The position numbers were made by a program, and so were the translations under genes. The notes beneath the pieces were generated by a model, which saw only the letters and a list, made by a program, of their open reading frames with translations, was not told the DNA's origin and did not search any database. A DNA stretch of 64,000 nucleotides from Siphonodentalium dalli. Its lineage: Eukaryota; Mollusca; Scaphopoda; Gadilida; Siphonodentaliidae. The stretch covers positions 50,414,073-50,478,072 of the forward strand of contig CP136064.1 in NCBI GenBank assembly GCA_032622095.1. Reading direction: 5' to 3'. Below, in pieces: positions 26,301-34,129 of this stretch (position 1 is its first letter; each line of letters begins with the position of its first letter).

Positions 26301-29300
26301 TGGCAGCCATCTTGGATTAGTGGCTATTTGCCGGTATATGTACATTTTGTGTGGGTATGAATGGGTGTGTTGTTTGTTTTCTAATTTTCAACCCAATTAT
26401 ACGATGTCCAACAGTAAGGTACATGGGAGTAACCAATATGAACCCACTTTGGACATAAAATAGGTCATACATGTGACCTTGGTGTCCATCTTGGATTTAT
26501 GCAAGTTGCCACCTATTTGTAGCAAAATGGGATACAATGGCGCACTTTGTTGAGTTCATGCTTTTGTTGCTTGAATATTCCCCGATAGGTACAATTCCAA
26601 ATATAGATATATATATAAACATACCCATATGTATATATACCTGCAGGGGGACATATGACCCTGCTCCGCCCCTTATAAGTCACGTGATCTTGACGGCCAT
26701 CTTGAATTTCAGGAAAATTGGGTTTTACGATGATTTATGTGAATTATACGGGTCACGTGGGCATACGCATGGTCAACTCACCAGCATAATTAATTTAGTT
26801 GCCTGTTATCACCACTGGAAAATGATACAATAGACAAGGGTTGTTCAAAACCAGTAAAGGTGTATTATAAATAATAGGTATAAGTATCTTATGCGCCTCA
26901 GGCGCCCCTCGATCATTAGAGTATAGAGGTTAGTTAAAAAATCCCGCCACCCTATCCCGCCACCCATAGTATCTTATGCGCCGCAGGCGCCCCTACAGAG
27001 GCTACTGCCCACATAAATAATAGGTATAAGTATCTTATGTGCCGCAGGTGCCCCTCGATCATTAGAGTATAGAGGTTAGTTACCCACCCACCACCCCATC
27101 CCGCCACCCATAGTATCTTATGCGCCGCAGGCGCCCCTATAGAGGCTACTGCCCACATAAATAATAGGTATAAGTATCTTATGCGCCGCAGGCGCCCCTC
27201 GATCATTAGAGTATAGAGGTAATAACAATAACTTTTTCAGCCCTGAGTCTTTTGGGAGCAGCCATTTTCAACTGATAACCACGTGCTAACAACAATGAGG
27301 CAATATTCCGGCTCTGACTGTACTCCCATAACGTCAGAAATAGCATGACCTTGAGGACATTGTCGCTTTAAATTGTTCGCGCGCAACAGTACTACAGATA
27401 AATACATTGTACACTGTCAAACATGCTGGAAAGAATAGAGTTATATCCCATACATTAGACTACATACCAAATTCGCAAAAATGCGCGATTGGCAGCGTCT
27501 TCGAAGTTCGCAGCGTTTGGCAGCGAAAGAGTTAAACTATTGAAGCTGAACTAATTGTTAGCCTCAGATCTCGATCATCTCACCTAATTATACCCCCCGC
27601 AACGAATTTGTTGGGGGGGGGGGTATACTGGAATCAGCTTGTCCGTTCGTCCGTCGTCCGTCTGTGGACACAAATTTGTCCGGAGTTTTTCTCAGTCGTT
27701 TTATGATCATTTTCCGTGAAACTTATGACAGACATCAACCACCATGGGAACCTGTGCACCTGCGATTATGATGTCTGTCTTTCGCAACATGTATAATTTT
27801 GTCTGAGCTTTTATTCCTACATTTTTAGGTCCATTTTGTTTAAACTTGACACAGATATTTAGTACCATGGGAACCTGTGCACCTGTGATTATGACGTCTG
27901 TCTGAAATTTTTTGGTGGAGTTATCCCCCTTTTTCGACTAAGAATTTTTTTTGCAACATGCATAATTTTGTCCGAGCTTTTATTCCTACATTTTGAGGTC
28001 AATGTTTTTTAATCTTGGCACTGATATTTAGTACCATGGGAACCTGTGAACCTGCGATTATGACGTCTTTCCGACTTTTTTTTTGTGGACTTTGTCCCCT
28101 TTTTCGAGTTTTTATTCCTACATTTTTAGGTCAATAGGTTTAAGATTAGGGTTAGGGTTGTGCAGCTGCAATGGGAACTGTTATTTTATTATTTTCACTA
28201 AATATTTACTGACATGTGAAACATCTTAGTATTTTTAAAACACGGGGGGGTATCCTTAGTCCCATTTGGACAGTCACACCTCTAGCTCTTTTAATTATAT
28301 TACTATCGCTTCCGCAGATGCCGCTGTAATGTATAAACCATTTCCCGACAATCGGACCAGCTATATTTTGATCCGATGTCATACCACCTTCCTCTATCTT
28401 AGGGATTGTGCATGCGCTTAAAACAGATGTTTCCGGTTATCGCTTATTTGCGTTTCTTCTGATCTATCGCCATTTCATGTGGGTTTATATCATTCAAATG
28501 TTATTATCCCCCCCACAAACAAAGGTTGGTGGGGGATGGGGGGGATGAAATGGGCTCTGTCCGTCCATCTGTGAGTCAGTGAATTTGTGACTTCATCCGT
28601 CCATAACAACTTTGATGCTCTATATCTTGGTCATCGTCAGTCAGATTTTAATGGTCTTCAATAGTTGATGAAGCAACATGGGTGAAAGAGTATTTACAAA
28701 CAGAAGGTTTTGTCCATTGATTTTTTTCCAGAGTTATGGCCCTTGTTATGTAAATCAGACTTATTATGAAAAGGAATTTTACTCTTTGCATGACTAAATT
28801 TTTCAGGACCACATCCCTTGTCCAATCATCACCAAACTTCATATGAATATTTGGCGTGGTCACTAGATGGGATCTGTCAATTGTTTTCTAAAAATTTGTT
28901 GTGGTTTATTTTGACCATCCATGCATATATCTCAACCAATGGTTATAGGATTTAAATGAAATTTAGTATGGAGCTTCATCATCATGACTGCTTACAAAAT
29001 AGGGGTGAATGGTGTTCACTTTTTCCATTGTAGAGTTATCCTTCTTTGTTTATCTGGAAATCATTTCTTTTTGTCTGTTCAAGCAGATATCCCATCCCAG
29101 GGTTAGCAGATCTGAATGAAATTTGGCATGAATGTTTGCCATAATGAATGCTTTTATAGGAATGACAAATGACACTGTTTGTCAATTTTTCGCAATTTTG
29201 GTCAGTCTGGCTTGATAACTCAAAAATATATGAACCGATTCAAAGTTCTTTGGTATTCATGCATATTTTATTTTATTTGTATTTATCTGTCATTCTCCAT

Positions 29301-32300
29301 TAATCCACAATTGTGACCCGCCATATCAAATCCAGTCGTAAGTCGGGATTTTTTTACCCTGTGCCAATGCATTCTCTAATATATGCGAGTCGACCATAGG
29401 TTGTCTCGCATATATAAGAGAATGCATTGGCCTAACAATTTTTTATCATTTTTTTTAAATAAATGTTTCTTACAATTTTTAGGACATAAAATAAAAAACA
29501 TCCATTACCCTGCACGGAGCCCCACATATATATGGAAGCATATAGAAAAGTGTCGTCTGCTCATGTTTGTCTGGGGCTCTGTATGGGTGAAATTATAAAA
29601 TTGTTAAAGAATACAAGAAAAAATTATTAAAATTTAAAAAAATTGTTAGGCCAATGCATTCTCTTAAATATGCGAGGCGACCTATGGTCGACTCGCATAT
29701 ATAAGAGAATGCATTGGCACAGGGTAAAAAAATCCTGACTTACGACTGGATTTGATATGGCGGGTCACAATTGGTCTCTCTTTGTGCCACTGTTCATTTA
29801 TATATTTACAACAAACACTTCCATCATTGTCATTGCCTTTTACCACAAATACTTCTGCTCCCTCGTCCAATCACTGCTTTTGATCCAAGGTGGCCACTCC
29901 TAATACTCTTTCTTCTTTTACTAACTGAATATAGTTAACGCTAATAAGTTCATTTAATGAACCCTTAGGCTGTTCCCAAAAGGTATTGAATATATTCTTT
30001 CAGTATGGCTTATACTGTTCAAGTTCACTGGGACAAGCCTTGCCCATCAGAAATGGCCAAGTCAGGATTAAGATGCTTGCCATTCTAGAGTTCTATGAGG
30101 ACATTCTGAGGAGTGTTCTAGAGTTATTCATCTTTGTTTATCTGGAAATGTTGATCTTTTGGTGTGTCCTTACAAATATCTGTCACGGGTTATCAGACAT
30201 AATGAGGACTTCCATAGAAGTTTTAATAGGTTTTGTTTACATTCTTCATTCCAGGTTTAATTCTCTTTGTTTATATAGAAAATGTTGATATTTTGCCTGT
30301 CCACTTGAATGTCTCAACCATGGGTCATCAGATCTCAATGGAATTGGGTGGAGATATTCAATACAAGGACAGCTTTAAAAAAAAAGGCTCTGTTGTCATG
30401 ATTGAAATGGGCACGGTCCTGTGACTTCTTCTTAGGATATGCCCACACTAGGTAGTGTGCCACATGGATGTATGCACCTGACGATAGCCAAGCTCTTGTT
30501 TTACTGAGAGTTATTATAACCCTTTCATCATGGGAGCTGTGCTTACGCAACATTAAAGACCCTGTGCCAATGCATTCTCTTATATATGAGAGTCGACCAT
30601 AGGTCGCCTTGCTTATATAAGAGAATGCATTGGCCTAACAATTTTTTATCAATTTTTCTTACATTCTTTAACAATTTTTATCATTTTTATTATCATTTTT
30701 TCTTACATTCTTTAACAATTTTTGTCATTTTTTAGAATTTTTTGTTCCGTTCTATAACAATTTTTATCGTTTTTCTTATATTCTTTTAACAATTTTATAA
30801 TATTTTATAATTTTTTTCTTACGTTCTTTAACAATTTTTATCATTTTTTCTTACATTCTTTATCAATTCTTGCCTTATTTAACAATGTTTATTATTTTTT
30901 AGAATTTTTCTTACATTCTTTAACAATAATAAAAAATAATAAAAAAAATTGTTAAGCCAATGCATTCTCTTATATATGCGAGGCGACCTATGGTCGACTT
31001 GCATATATAAGAGAATGCATTGGCACAGGGTGTTCGCAAAAAAATTCAGGAAGCTCCGGTCATGAAAGGGTTACCGGTAAATGCCCCTGTAGGAGATTCG
31101 GGGCATATAATCGAGCCTTGAGATAGTGTGTCTGTCATTTGCAGAGTGAGGTCCCCAGAAGGTGGTGCTCTCGTGCATTGCCTTAGTGTTTCACTGGCTT
31201 CTGGATTTGAAAAGCTAACTGAATCTGCTTTGTGTTTTCAGGATGAAGAACCTATGGACATTGTTGACATTGATCTTGATAGTATCCGAATGTCAGCATT
31301 CGAGAGCGACGGGACAGGAACAATCTCCAAAACGAGTGAGAGAGGTGATCCTAATAGGCCTCCTAATCAGCCGAATGGAGACGGTAAGATAATCACCACA
31401 TCTCATCAGGGTTCACGGCGGCCACAAAATTATTTTGGCCAATTTTTTGGCAATTTCTGAATTTGTTTGGCCATTTTTCAGAAAGTTTGGCCCAATTGAA
31501 AAAGTTAAATATTGATAGAACCGAAACTATTGCTTTTCAATAACACTGGTTCAACCTCTTCACTACTGAATGACATGATGTCATGTGCTGGGCATTGACG
31601 TTCTGGCCATTTACCAGTCGAAAAATATAATGGGGGGAATATCCCCCCGAATACCATAAAACTGATTATTATTCACAGTCATGGAACATCTTACACTGTT
31701 TCAAATGTCGAGATACCATGGTTCCAGTTATGAATAATGAGTGACCACTCCAGTATGTCCATACTCATTATGCATATATTTTACAGAGTGTGACATTTTA
31801 TAGCAGCCAAGAAGTTGACAAAAACAGGTATAATTTGTGATAAATTTGTCAGGCCCATTGTGATAGAACTGTTTGACACACAACTGCATCACTTAATCGC
31901 TTGTTCTTCATGCTGCAAACAATATGTCGGGGAAATGAAAAGGAATGTCCACACATGTCTACTCGAACACTTCGTAGATATCAGTTTGGCATGCCTAACA
32001 CCAATCACCCTCCATTTCACCCAAGAGGAACACAATCTACAACTACTTAAATACCGTGTAATCCGCGTCCTCAAATCTTACCCTGAATGCCACCATGCTA
32101 CCTCCACCATAAAAGATTCTGAAATTGAGTGTATCTTCACTCTTCACTCCCTCCAGCCCTAGCCTGGGGATGAACAAGAAGGACTTCTAGTCAATTTTTA
32201 TTTATTTATTTAGTTAAGTGTAATTTGTGACAGTAAAACCAGCAGTCTGCTACTGAAAATCATGACACTATTTTCTTCATTCTAATTCACTGGGTAAAGC

Positions 32301-33665
32301 CAATCATTACATGCAGTGTTGCTGTCTCTTTATCAGCCATATCTATCAAGGGAATTCTTCCTTGGAGTTGACGTACTAACTGTTAAACATCTGGCAACTT
32401 CTCTTTATTTTGCAGTCAATAACAGTTGGTCAGATTGAAATAACAATATGAACGCATTTGAAAACATGCCGACGGATTTCAAAATTGAAACAAAAAAATT
32501 TTCTGATTGTGATATCGTATTACAGGACTAAAGGCCTTCGAAGTGGGTTCATACAAAGTAACAAATAATTTGAAAAGCATGTGTGTGCACAATTTTTTAT
32601 TTTATTTTATTTCTGAGATACACACCAATGGAGAATTCCATCCCCATGTAGGCAATCTCCAGGTCTGATTTCATTGGCCGTGCCAATATCTCCCTAACAG
32701 ATATCAGTAACCGATGTATTGATAGATTCGGAAATAGGTAAATTAATATCACCTGATCAACATCACTGACACGATTTTGACTGAGTCACCTCCTGGTTTA
32801 ACCCTTTACCCAACAGAACGGCCCTGTGCCAATCCATTCTCTTATATATGCGAGTCGACCCTTTACCCAACAGAACGGCCCTGTGCCAATCCATTCTCTT
32901 ATATATGCGAGTCGACCATAGGTCGCCTCGCATATATAAGAGAATGCATTGGCTTAACACATTAAAAATTATAAAATTGTTAAAGAATGTAAGAAAAAAT
33001 GGTAAAAAGTGTTTTTTTAGGCCAATGCATTCTCTTATATATCGACTCGCATATATAAGAGAATGCATTGGCACATGGCATAACTGTAACCATCACAATG
33101 TGGTCAATGCGCCGGTTCCAATGATATCCATATTTGTATGGTTTTATTGAGACAGACCCAAGATAATTTAGGCTGTTGCAGCTTTATTTGGCCGTTTTTG
33201 GCCGGTTTGTTGGGTAAAGTGTTAAACACATGTTGAAAAATAGTTACCAATTACAGTTATGGATTGAAAATCTGAACTGGGAAACAGGTCTTTTCGATCT
33301 CAATTCTGTACATATTATATAAAAAATGTACTGCAATTTTATAATTTTTCTCTCGACATTCAGTGCAGATAAAAATGTCACTTAGGGTTTCAGGACCATG
33401 ATTGCGGGTCTGAGAAACGAGAAATTGACTTTGCTTGGCCTTATGTTTTTTAATTATTTCTACAGATGAGAGCTCAAAGCTTGCTGAGGCAGCAGCTTTC
33501 CCAGTAACATCCCAAGAAGACACGGATGCGGCCATTGCCATAGCGATGTCAGCAACAATGAATGGTGACGTCGCCACCGATGTTCCCATTGATGAGGATT
33601 TATTCGAAGGAGAAGATATGGATGACATTGAAGAAGATTTAGAAACTTTAGAATTAAACAGTTAA
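5257..33665 (+). CDS. ZC3H15: ZC3H15/DFRP1 orthologue, 3' nine exons (5' exons outside window)
   Basis: ZC3H15 (DRG family regulatory protein 1) is a cytoplasmic CCCH zinc-finger protein that binds and stabilises the translation-associated GTPase DRG1. Nine exons (5257-5394, 7524-7618, 14249-14351, 18042-18118, 19565-19633, 21487-21564, 22751-22849, 31242-31383, 33466-33665) join in consistent phase into 332 residues plus stop. All have AG acceptors and all internal ends have GT donors. Two CCCH fingers are visible, C-x7-C-x5-C-x3-H in the first exon and C-x17-C-x5-C-x3-H in the third. They are followed by a lysine/glutamate-rich helical stretch and an acidic tail. The family is usually about 425 residues, so roughly 95 N-terminal residues are missing and should lie left of base 1. 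The introns are filled with transposons. Identification rests on recognisable family sequence, and expression cannot be judged. Confidence 0.93.
5556..6060 (+). repeat. Dispersed ~500-bp repeat, copy 1
   Basis: This stretch is repeated, diverged, at 8670-9170. Shared phrases include CAGTAAATT, GAGTTGTAGATTCTATTTAT, AATTAATGAAATAACTTTTC and GTCAAAGGTCACCTGGCAC. Near its start is an imperfect inverted repeat around the CAGTAAATT phrase. No coding is seen. Confidence 0.7.
6437..6745 (+). repeat. Dispersed AGCTCAACTT-type repeat
   Basis: It opens with a small hairpin (AGCTCAACTT ... AAGTTTGAGCTAT) and CCATGGGTTGG, then CACATCCCTCATCCAATCGT and CTTCATATGGATCTTCGGGG. The same family occurs at 21597-22380 and 22873-23625 and in pieces near 28.8, 36.4 and 37.0 kb. 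It ends near 6722 with a GATGTACCCGGCATTGCACG phrase that is also at 1263 and 3660. Confidence 0.6.
6970..7370 (+). repeat. Tandem ~115-bp repeats (GTTGCCCGGAGGGCC type)
   Basis: About three to four consecutive units carry GGAGGGCCAAAATACATGAC, then AATTTCAGTG and TTTCTGAGAA or TTTCCGAGAAACC. They are related to 1365-1510 and 4832-5150. The open frames here are by-products of the repeat. Confidence 0.65.
7524..7618 (+). CDS. ZC3H15: ZC3H15 exon 2 of those visible
   Basis: The acceptor TTGCAG precedes it and the donor GTTAGT follows. It completes the split aspartate codon and encodes the [16 protein letters not shown] segment and the KPKTAI end that are typical of the family between the two zinc fingers. 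Confidence 0.92.
7990..8060 (+). repeat. Diverged copy of the AATGAGGTCC hairpin
   Basis: It contains TTTGCAGAATGAGGTCCCTG and a partly matching inverse about 45 bases later. It is an old, degraded member of the MITE family seen intact at 18717, 21032, 22488 and 34514. Confidence 0.6.
8670..9170 (+). repeat. Dispersed ~500-bp repeat, copy 2
   Basis: This is the second, diverged copy of 5556-6060 in the same orientation. It includes a longer inverted repeat around AGGTCTGGACCGAGCC and GGCGAGGTCCATACCT. No coding is seen. Confidence 0.7.
9503..9572. repeat. Hairpin module (GCATTCTCTTATATATGCGAG)
   Basis: This is a lone 70-bp palindrome. The left arm ATTGCATTCTCTTATATATG is answered by CATATATAAGAGAATACATT. 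It is the same hairpin that is found paired in MITEs elsewhere in the window. It is preceded by AACCCTTCCATGACTGGAG, the kind of terminus seen at 30517. Confidence 0.8.
10014..10904. mobile_element. 891-bp element with 17-bp terminal inverted repeats
   Basis: GTTTTGATTCTCGGGCA at 10014 is matched by its exact inverse TGCCCGAGAATCAAAAC ending at 10904. The outer flanks are A- and T-rich (AAAAAA, TTTTTT), so the repeat may be a few bases longer. I could not define a target duplication. It contains one 102-codon frame on the - strand. Confidence 0.6.
10441..10749 (-). CDS. Unrecognised 102-residue open frame inside a TIR element
   Basis: I do not recognise this protein. It has a run of basic and aromatic residues, and its C-terminal half holds [13 protein letters not shown] with two cysteines and several tryptophan/tyrosine residues. 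It starts at an ATG and fills the middle of an 891-bp element with inverted ends. It could be an element-encoded small protein, the tail of a lost transposase, or chance, since this AT-rich DNA rarely stays open for 100 codons. No splice or promoter signals were identified. Confidence 0.3.
   Translation of the reverse strand: MVYVLVFKNRHYATITTRYIVTTRCPNPKFIESNVFKYFGINQFEKVNAKRETILRFTISGTQTGKKYGAYWQCVCWFNHRSTQYTGYVDGLIFEVVMAGMY
11634..11798 (+). pseudogene. Orphan THAP-domain fragment (54 residues)
   Basis: The frame from the ATG at 11634 begins [14 protein letters not shown], followed by a Ser/Leu stretch, [15 protein letters not shown] and FCGKP. This matches the first half of a THAP zinc-dependent DNA-binding domain: the N-terminal C-x4-C pair, the FP motif and the following tryptophan. 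The later C-x2-H pair is absent because the frame stops at a TAA that also starts a repeated AATAAAGAGCG motif. THAP domains occur in P-element-type transposases and in host factors. Here it stands alone among repeats, so a transposon relic or a single first exon are both possible. Confidence 0.5.
11794..12640. repeat. Region with repeated AATAAAGAGCGTT motif in both orientations
   Basis: AATAAAGAGCG occurs at 11794, 11930 and 12138, with the variant AATAAAGAGTG near 12171. The inverse, AACGCTCTTTATT, is at 12628-12640. A longer unit containing GATGACAACTATTCTAAGTC precedes two of the copies (about 11883 and 12098). The motif also appears at 1314, 3710 and, inverted, near 38.84 and 38.9 kb. 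Function is unknown. Confidence 0.6.
12641..13906. other. AT-rich intronic stretch, no feature recognised
   Basis: It holds short runs and some CACGTGATC palindromes around 13060-13130, such as CACGTGATCGATCACGTG. I see no coding and no clear transposon ends. Confidence 0.5.
14029..14096. repeat. Degenerate hairpin module
   Basis: This is a shortened, diverged version of the CATTCTCTTATATATGCGAG hairpin, ending GAGAATGCACTGGC. It lies upstream of GTCATGAAAGGGTTTAC, a terminus of the 30517-type element. Confidence 0.6.
14249..14351 (+). CDS. ZC3H15: ZC3H15 exon with second CCCH zinc finger
   Basis: The acceptor TTTCAG and donor GTAAGG are clear. It encodes the long-spaced finger C-x17-C-x5-C-x3-H with the [16 protein letters not shown] motif and ends in the first base of a glycine codon. 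A hAT-like element begins only 62 bases after the donor. Confidence 0.93.
14414..16046. mobile_element. hAT-like element with TAGAGATGTGCGGTT ends
   Basis: TAGAGATGTGCGGTT at 14414 is matched by AACCGCACATCTCTA ending at 16046. The subterminal regions are rich in CGGTTTCGGTTTT and its inverse, as often seen in hAT elements. The flanking octamers CTGCATTC and CTGCGCCA share only four bases, so a target duplication is not clear. It contains a nested foldback MITE (14631-15093) and no transposase that I can recognise. Confidence 0.6.
14631..15093. mobile_element. Foldback MITE with two internal hairpins, copy 1
   Basis: The ends are TTGTGACCCGCCATATCAAA and its inverse. Inside each arm sits a ~70-bp hairpin (GCATTCTCTTATATATGCGA and inverse). 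The two hairpins flank an AT-rich core that contains a fragment with AGAGCCCCAGACAAACATGA. Near-identical copies are at 17360-17820 and 29311-29770. Confidence 0.85.
17360..17820. mobile_element. Foldback MITE with two internal hairpins, copy 2
   Basis: It has the same architecture as 14631-15093: outer TGTGACCCGCCATATCAAAT arms, two ATATATGCGAG hairpins and an AT-rich centre. Confidence 0.85.
18042..18118 (+). CDS. ZC3H15: ZC3H15 exon 4 of those visible
   Basis: The acceptor TTGTAG and donor GTATTA frame a lysine/glutamate-rich exon ([13 protein letters not shown]-like, then [10 protein letters not shown]). The donor lies 3 bases before a TTAA-bounded palindromic element. Confidence 0.9.
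18122..18336. mobile_element. TTAA-bounded perfect foldback element
   Basis: TTAACCCTTTCAGTGCCAAG at 18122 is matched by the inverse ending TTAA at 18336. The element is almost entirely palindromic, including GATACATTGATGGAAAGAGC, with the centre near AGAGCTCTAAGAGCTCT. TTAA at both edges is typical of piggyBac-type target sites. It begins directly after a ZC3H15 splice donor (18119). Confidence 0.8.
18717..18970. mobile_element. CAAGCCTTG MITE, 8-bp target duplication (copy 1)
   Basis: The ends are CAAGCCTTGAAATAGTGTGT and the inverse ending CAAGGCTTG, with a perfect 8-bp duplication GTTACATA at 18709-18716 and 18971-18978. Two AATGAGGTCCCCAGAGGGTG hairpins lie head to head inside. Confidence 0.9.
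19565..19633 (+). CDS. ZC3H15: ZC3H15 exon 5 of those visible
   Basis: The phase-0 exon encodes the [15 protein letters not shown] core, which is highly conserved in the family. The acceptor is TTTCAG and the donor is GTTTGT. Confidence 0.92.
19776..20759. mobile_element. ~1-kb element with CCTTACTCGTATTTAAATTC ends
   Basis: About 35 bases at each end are inverted copies, CCTTACTCGTATTTAAATTC then GCGCAGTACTATTTTT. It contains a direct repeat of about 73 bp (about 19955-20087) and a nested palindrome at 20168-20383. No coding potential is seen. Confidence 0.7.
20168..20383. mobile_element. Mariner-type palindromic MITE (TA-CAGTAATGCC), copy 1
   Basis: The 216-bp near-perfect palindrome begins TACAGTAATGCCCTAATTAA and ends in CATTACTGTA. 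TA at each edge fits Tc1/mariner target duplication. The centre is AGCTCTCCTCGAGAGCT. Confidence 0.8.
21032..21286. mobile_element. CAAGCCTTG MITE, 8-bp target duplication (copy 2)
   Basis: Its structure is the same as at 18717. The flanking octamer GTTATTGC at 21024-21031 and 21287-21294 is identical on both sides. Two internal hairpins are present. Confidence 0.92.
21487..21564 (+). CDS. ZC3H15: ZC3H15 exon 6 of those visible
   Basis: The phase-0 exon of 26 codons is strongly charged, beginning [18 protein letters not shown]. It is a predicted helix and leads to the GKVFG motif. The acceptor is TTGCAG and the donor is GTTAGT. Confidence 0.9.
21597..22380 (+). repeat. Dispersed AGCTCAACTT-type repeat
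   Basis: It opens AGCTCAACTTGAAGAAGTTT and CCATGGGTTGGCATCC, then several degenerate units carry CAGCCATCTTGGAT and CATCCCTCATCCGATCATC phrases. It is related to 6437-6745 and to the satellite that starts at 22873. Confidence 0.65.
22488..22636. mobile_element. CAAGCCTTG MITE, single-hairpin form
   Basis: This 149-bp member has only one hairpin. The flanking octamers GCAGCGTT (22480-22487) and GCAGTGTT (22637-22644) differ at one base, consistent with an 8-bp target duplication. Confidence 0.88.
22751..22849 (+). CDS. ZC3H15: ZC3H15 exon 7 of those visible
   Basis: The phase-0 exon encodes [20 protein letters not shown] and then an acidic stretch. The acceptor is TCACAG and the donor is GTAAAA. 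The SGREMFEF phrase is diagnostic for the family. Confidence 0.92.
22873..23625 (+). repeat. ~165-bp satellite array, left part
   Basis: Units are phased about 163 bp apart and carry TTTAGCACGGGCTACAGGTC, CATCATAAAATTTGTCATGG, GACATGTAGATGGGAACGAG and CAGCCATCTTGGATTTTACT. The array starts with an AGCTCAACTT hairpin and a GT microsatellite near 22938. It is interrupted after about 23625 and resumes near 24757. Confidence 0.85.
23626..24756. mobile_element. ~1.1-kb insertion splitting the satellite array
   Basis: Satellite sequence stops after TCATGGATGATAATAG and resumes at ATTATTGACATGTAGATGGG. The inserted DNA includes GACGTCATGACATGG, an approximately 28-bp direct repeat (TGTAAACATTTATATTTGTC, 24457-24512) and CTACGTGTCACGTGCGAT. 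A shorter relative is at 39.98-40.24 kb. I found no clear inverted ends. Confidence 0.5.
24757..25625 (+). repeat. ~165-bp satellite array, right part
   Basis: About five more units continue with the same phrases. Units 24866 and 25033 are 167 bp apart and nearly identical. Confidence 0.85.
26092..27535. mobile_element. TTAA-bounded element with TTAACTCTTTCGCTGCCA ends
   Basis: TTAACTCTTTCGCTGCCA at 26092 is matched by TGGCAGCGAAAGAGTTAA ending at 27535. The 1.44-kb interior contains an internal tandem array (26869-27220) and repeated CAGCCATCTTGGAT phrases but no transposase. Confidence 0.7.
26869..27220 (+). repeat. Tandem ~147-bp repeats with GCGCCGCAGGCGCC palindrome
   Basis: Two and a half units begin AAATAATAGGTATAAGTATC. 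Each contains two TATGCGCCGCAGGCGCCCCT palindromes and CGATCATTAGAGTATAGAGG. Confidence 0.85.
27585..28275 (+). repeat. Dispersed repeat opening with a C/G-run hairpin
   Basis: The opening hairpin pairs TACCCCCCGCAAC with GTTGGGGGGGGGGGTATA. Three diverged units follow, carrying CCATGGGAACCTGTGCACCT and GATTATGACGTCTGTCT. The right edge reads CACGGGGGGGTATCCTTAGT. A family with the same plan is at 28504 and 43301. No protein is recognised. Confidence 0.6.
28504..29265 (+). repeat. Second C/G-run-hairpin repeat
   Basis: It begins TATCCCCCCCACAAACAAAG and TTGGTGGGGGATGGGGGGGA, then CTCTGTCCGTCCATCTGTGA. The body holds loosely repeated AATGAAATTTGG motifs and a fragment of the AGCTCAACTT family. 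No coding is seen. Confidence 0.5.
29311..29770. mobile_element. Foldback MITE with two internal hairpins, copy 3
   Basis: It has the same arms and hairpins as 14631 and 17360, but the AT-rich core with the AGAGCCCC segment is inverted relative to them. Confidence 0.85.
30517..31073. mobile_element. Hairpin-bearing element with TAACCCTTTCATCATGGGAG ends
   Basis: The left end TAACCCTTTCATCATGGGAG pairs with CTCCGGTCATGAAAGGGTTA at the right. Inside are two ATATATGCGAG hairpins and a low-complexity core of repeated TTCTTACATTCTTTAACAAT units. Confidence 0.75.
31110..31165 (+). repeat. Truncated CAAGCCTTG MITE arm
   Basis: Only one arm remains (GCCTTGAGATAGTGTGTCTG, then GAGGTCCCCAGAAGGTGG), ending about 75 bases before a ZC3H15 exon. 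Confidence 0.75.
31242..31383 (+). CDS. ZC3H15: ZC3H15 exon 8 of those visible
   Basis: The acceptor TTTCAG and donor GTAAGA bound 47 codons plus one base. It is acidic at the start ([17 protein letters not shown]) and then Ser/Thr/Pro-rich and poorly conserved, as expected for this part of the family. It follows an 8.4-kb intron. Confidence 0.85.
31815..32162 (+). pseudogene. Penelope-like element remnant, GIY-YIG endonuclease region
   Basis: The open frame includes [25 protein letters not shown] and [16 protein letters not shown], ending near LHSLQP. This order (paired cysteines, QYVG-type motif, R/H spacing, HF...H) matches the C-terminal GIY-YIG endonuclease module of Penelope-like retroelements. 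The reverse transcriptase part is not present, and key positions appear substituted (MKRNVHTC in place of the usual TKR...R). A host gene is unlikely because it lies in the last ZC3H15 intron without neighbouring exons. Confidence 0.55.
32798..33225. mobile_element. TTAA-bounded MITE with hairpin modules (ACCCTTTACCCAACA type, copy 1)
   Basis: TTAACCCTTTACCCAACA at the left pairs with TGTTGGGTAAAGTGTTAA at the right. Two hairpin modules lie inside. The left arm, ACCCTTTACCCAACAGAACG to ATATATGCGAGTCG, is duplicated in tandem (about 32801-32925). Confidence 0.82.
33466..33665 (+). CDS. ZC3H15: ZC3H15 terminal exon with stop
   Basis: The acceptor TCTACAG completes the split codon. The exon ends with the family's conserved acidic tail ([20 protein letters not shown] and a short LETLELN end) and a TAA stop at 33663-33665. 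A likely polyadenylation signal follows at 33804. Confidence 0.93.
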
Positions 33666-33803
33666 TGAAGGTTAATAGTGTAATGGTTTTTAAAGGTCAA
33701 TCAAGTAATGCTGCAATGGATTGAGGATGATGAAACTGTTCGATGTTCCCCAATGAAGTTTCCACTTACCTCTGATTAGTAATCATGAAACTGCACCATT
33801 GAG

Positions 33804-33809
33804 AATAAA
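33804..33809 (+). promoter_or_regulatory. Candidate polyadenylation signal of ZC3H15
   Basis: AATAAA lies 139 bases after the ZC3H15 stop, within AATAAATAAATT. It is the first such hexamer after the stop. A mariner-type palindrome begins 25 bases further on. Confidence 0.5.
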
Positions 33810-33833
33810 TAAATTAACCAGAGTTGCTGCAAA

Positions 33834-34050
33834 TACAGTAATGCCCTCAATAATCGACTCCTTAACCACAGCAGAATTATGAGTAATTTTTCAGGATTTA
33901 GTCGGAAATATGGCTTGTTGCCATTCATTGGTAAGCTCTTATTGAGAGCTTTCCGATGAATGGCAACAAGCCATATTTCCAAATAAATCCTGAAAAATTA
34001 CCCATAATTCTGCTGTGATTAAGGTGTCGATTATTTAGGGCATTACTGTA
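33834..34050. mobile_element. Mariner-type palindromic MITE (TA-CAGTAATGCC), copy 2
   Basis: The 217-bp palindrome with TACAGTAATGCCCTCAATAA and CATTACTGTA ends is related to 20168-20383. It lies just past the candidate ZC3H15 polyadenylation signal. Confidence 0.8.
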
Positions 34051-34129
34051 GAATTATAGGTTTCTGATTATCACAATTAATAGCGTTTATTGATCGTAAA
34101 CCATATATCAATGTCTCATTTGTAACCAG

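Noticed and set aside
26952-27206. - strand 84-codon frame with a repeated hydrophobic peptide
   Set aside because: It arises from the ~147-bp tandem repeat and has no independent support.
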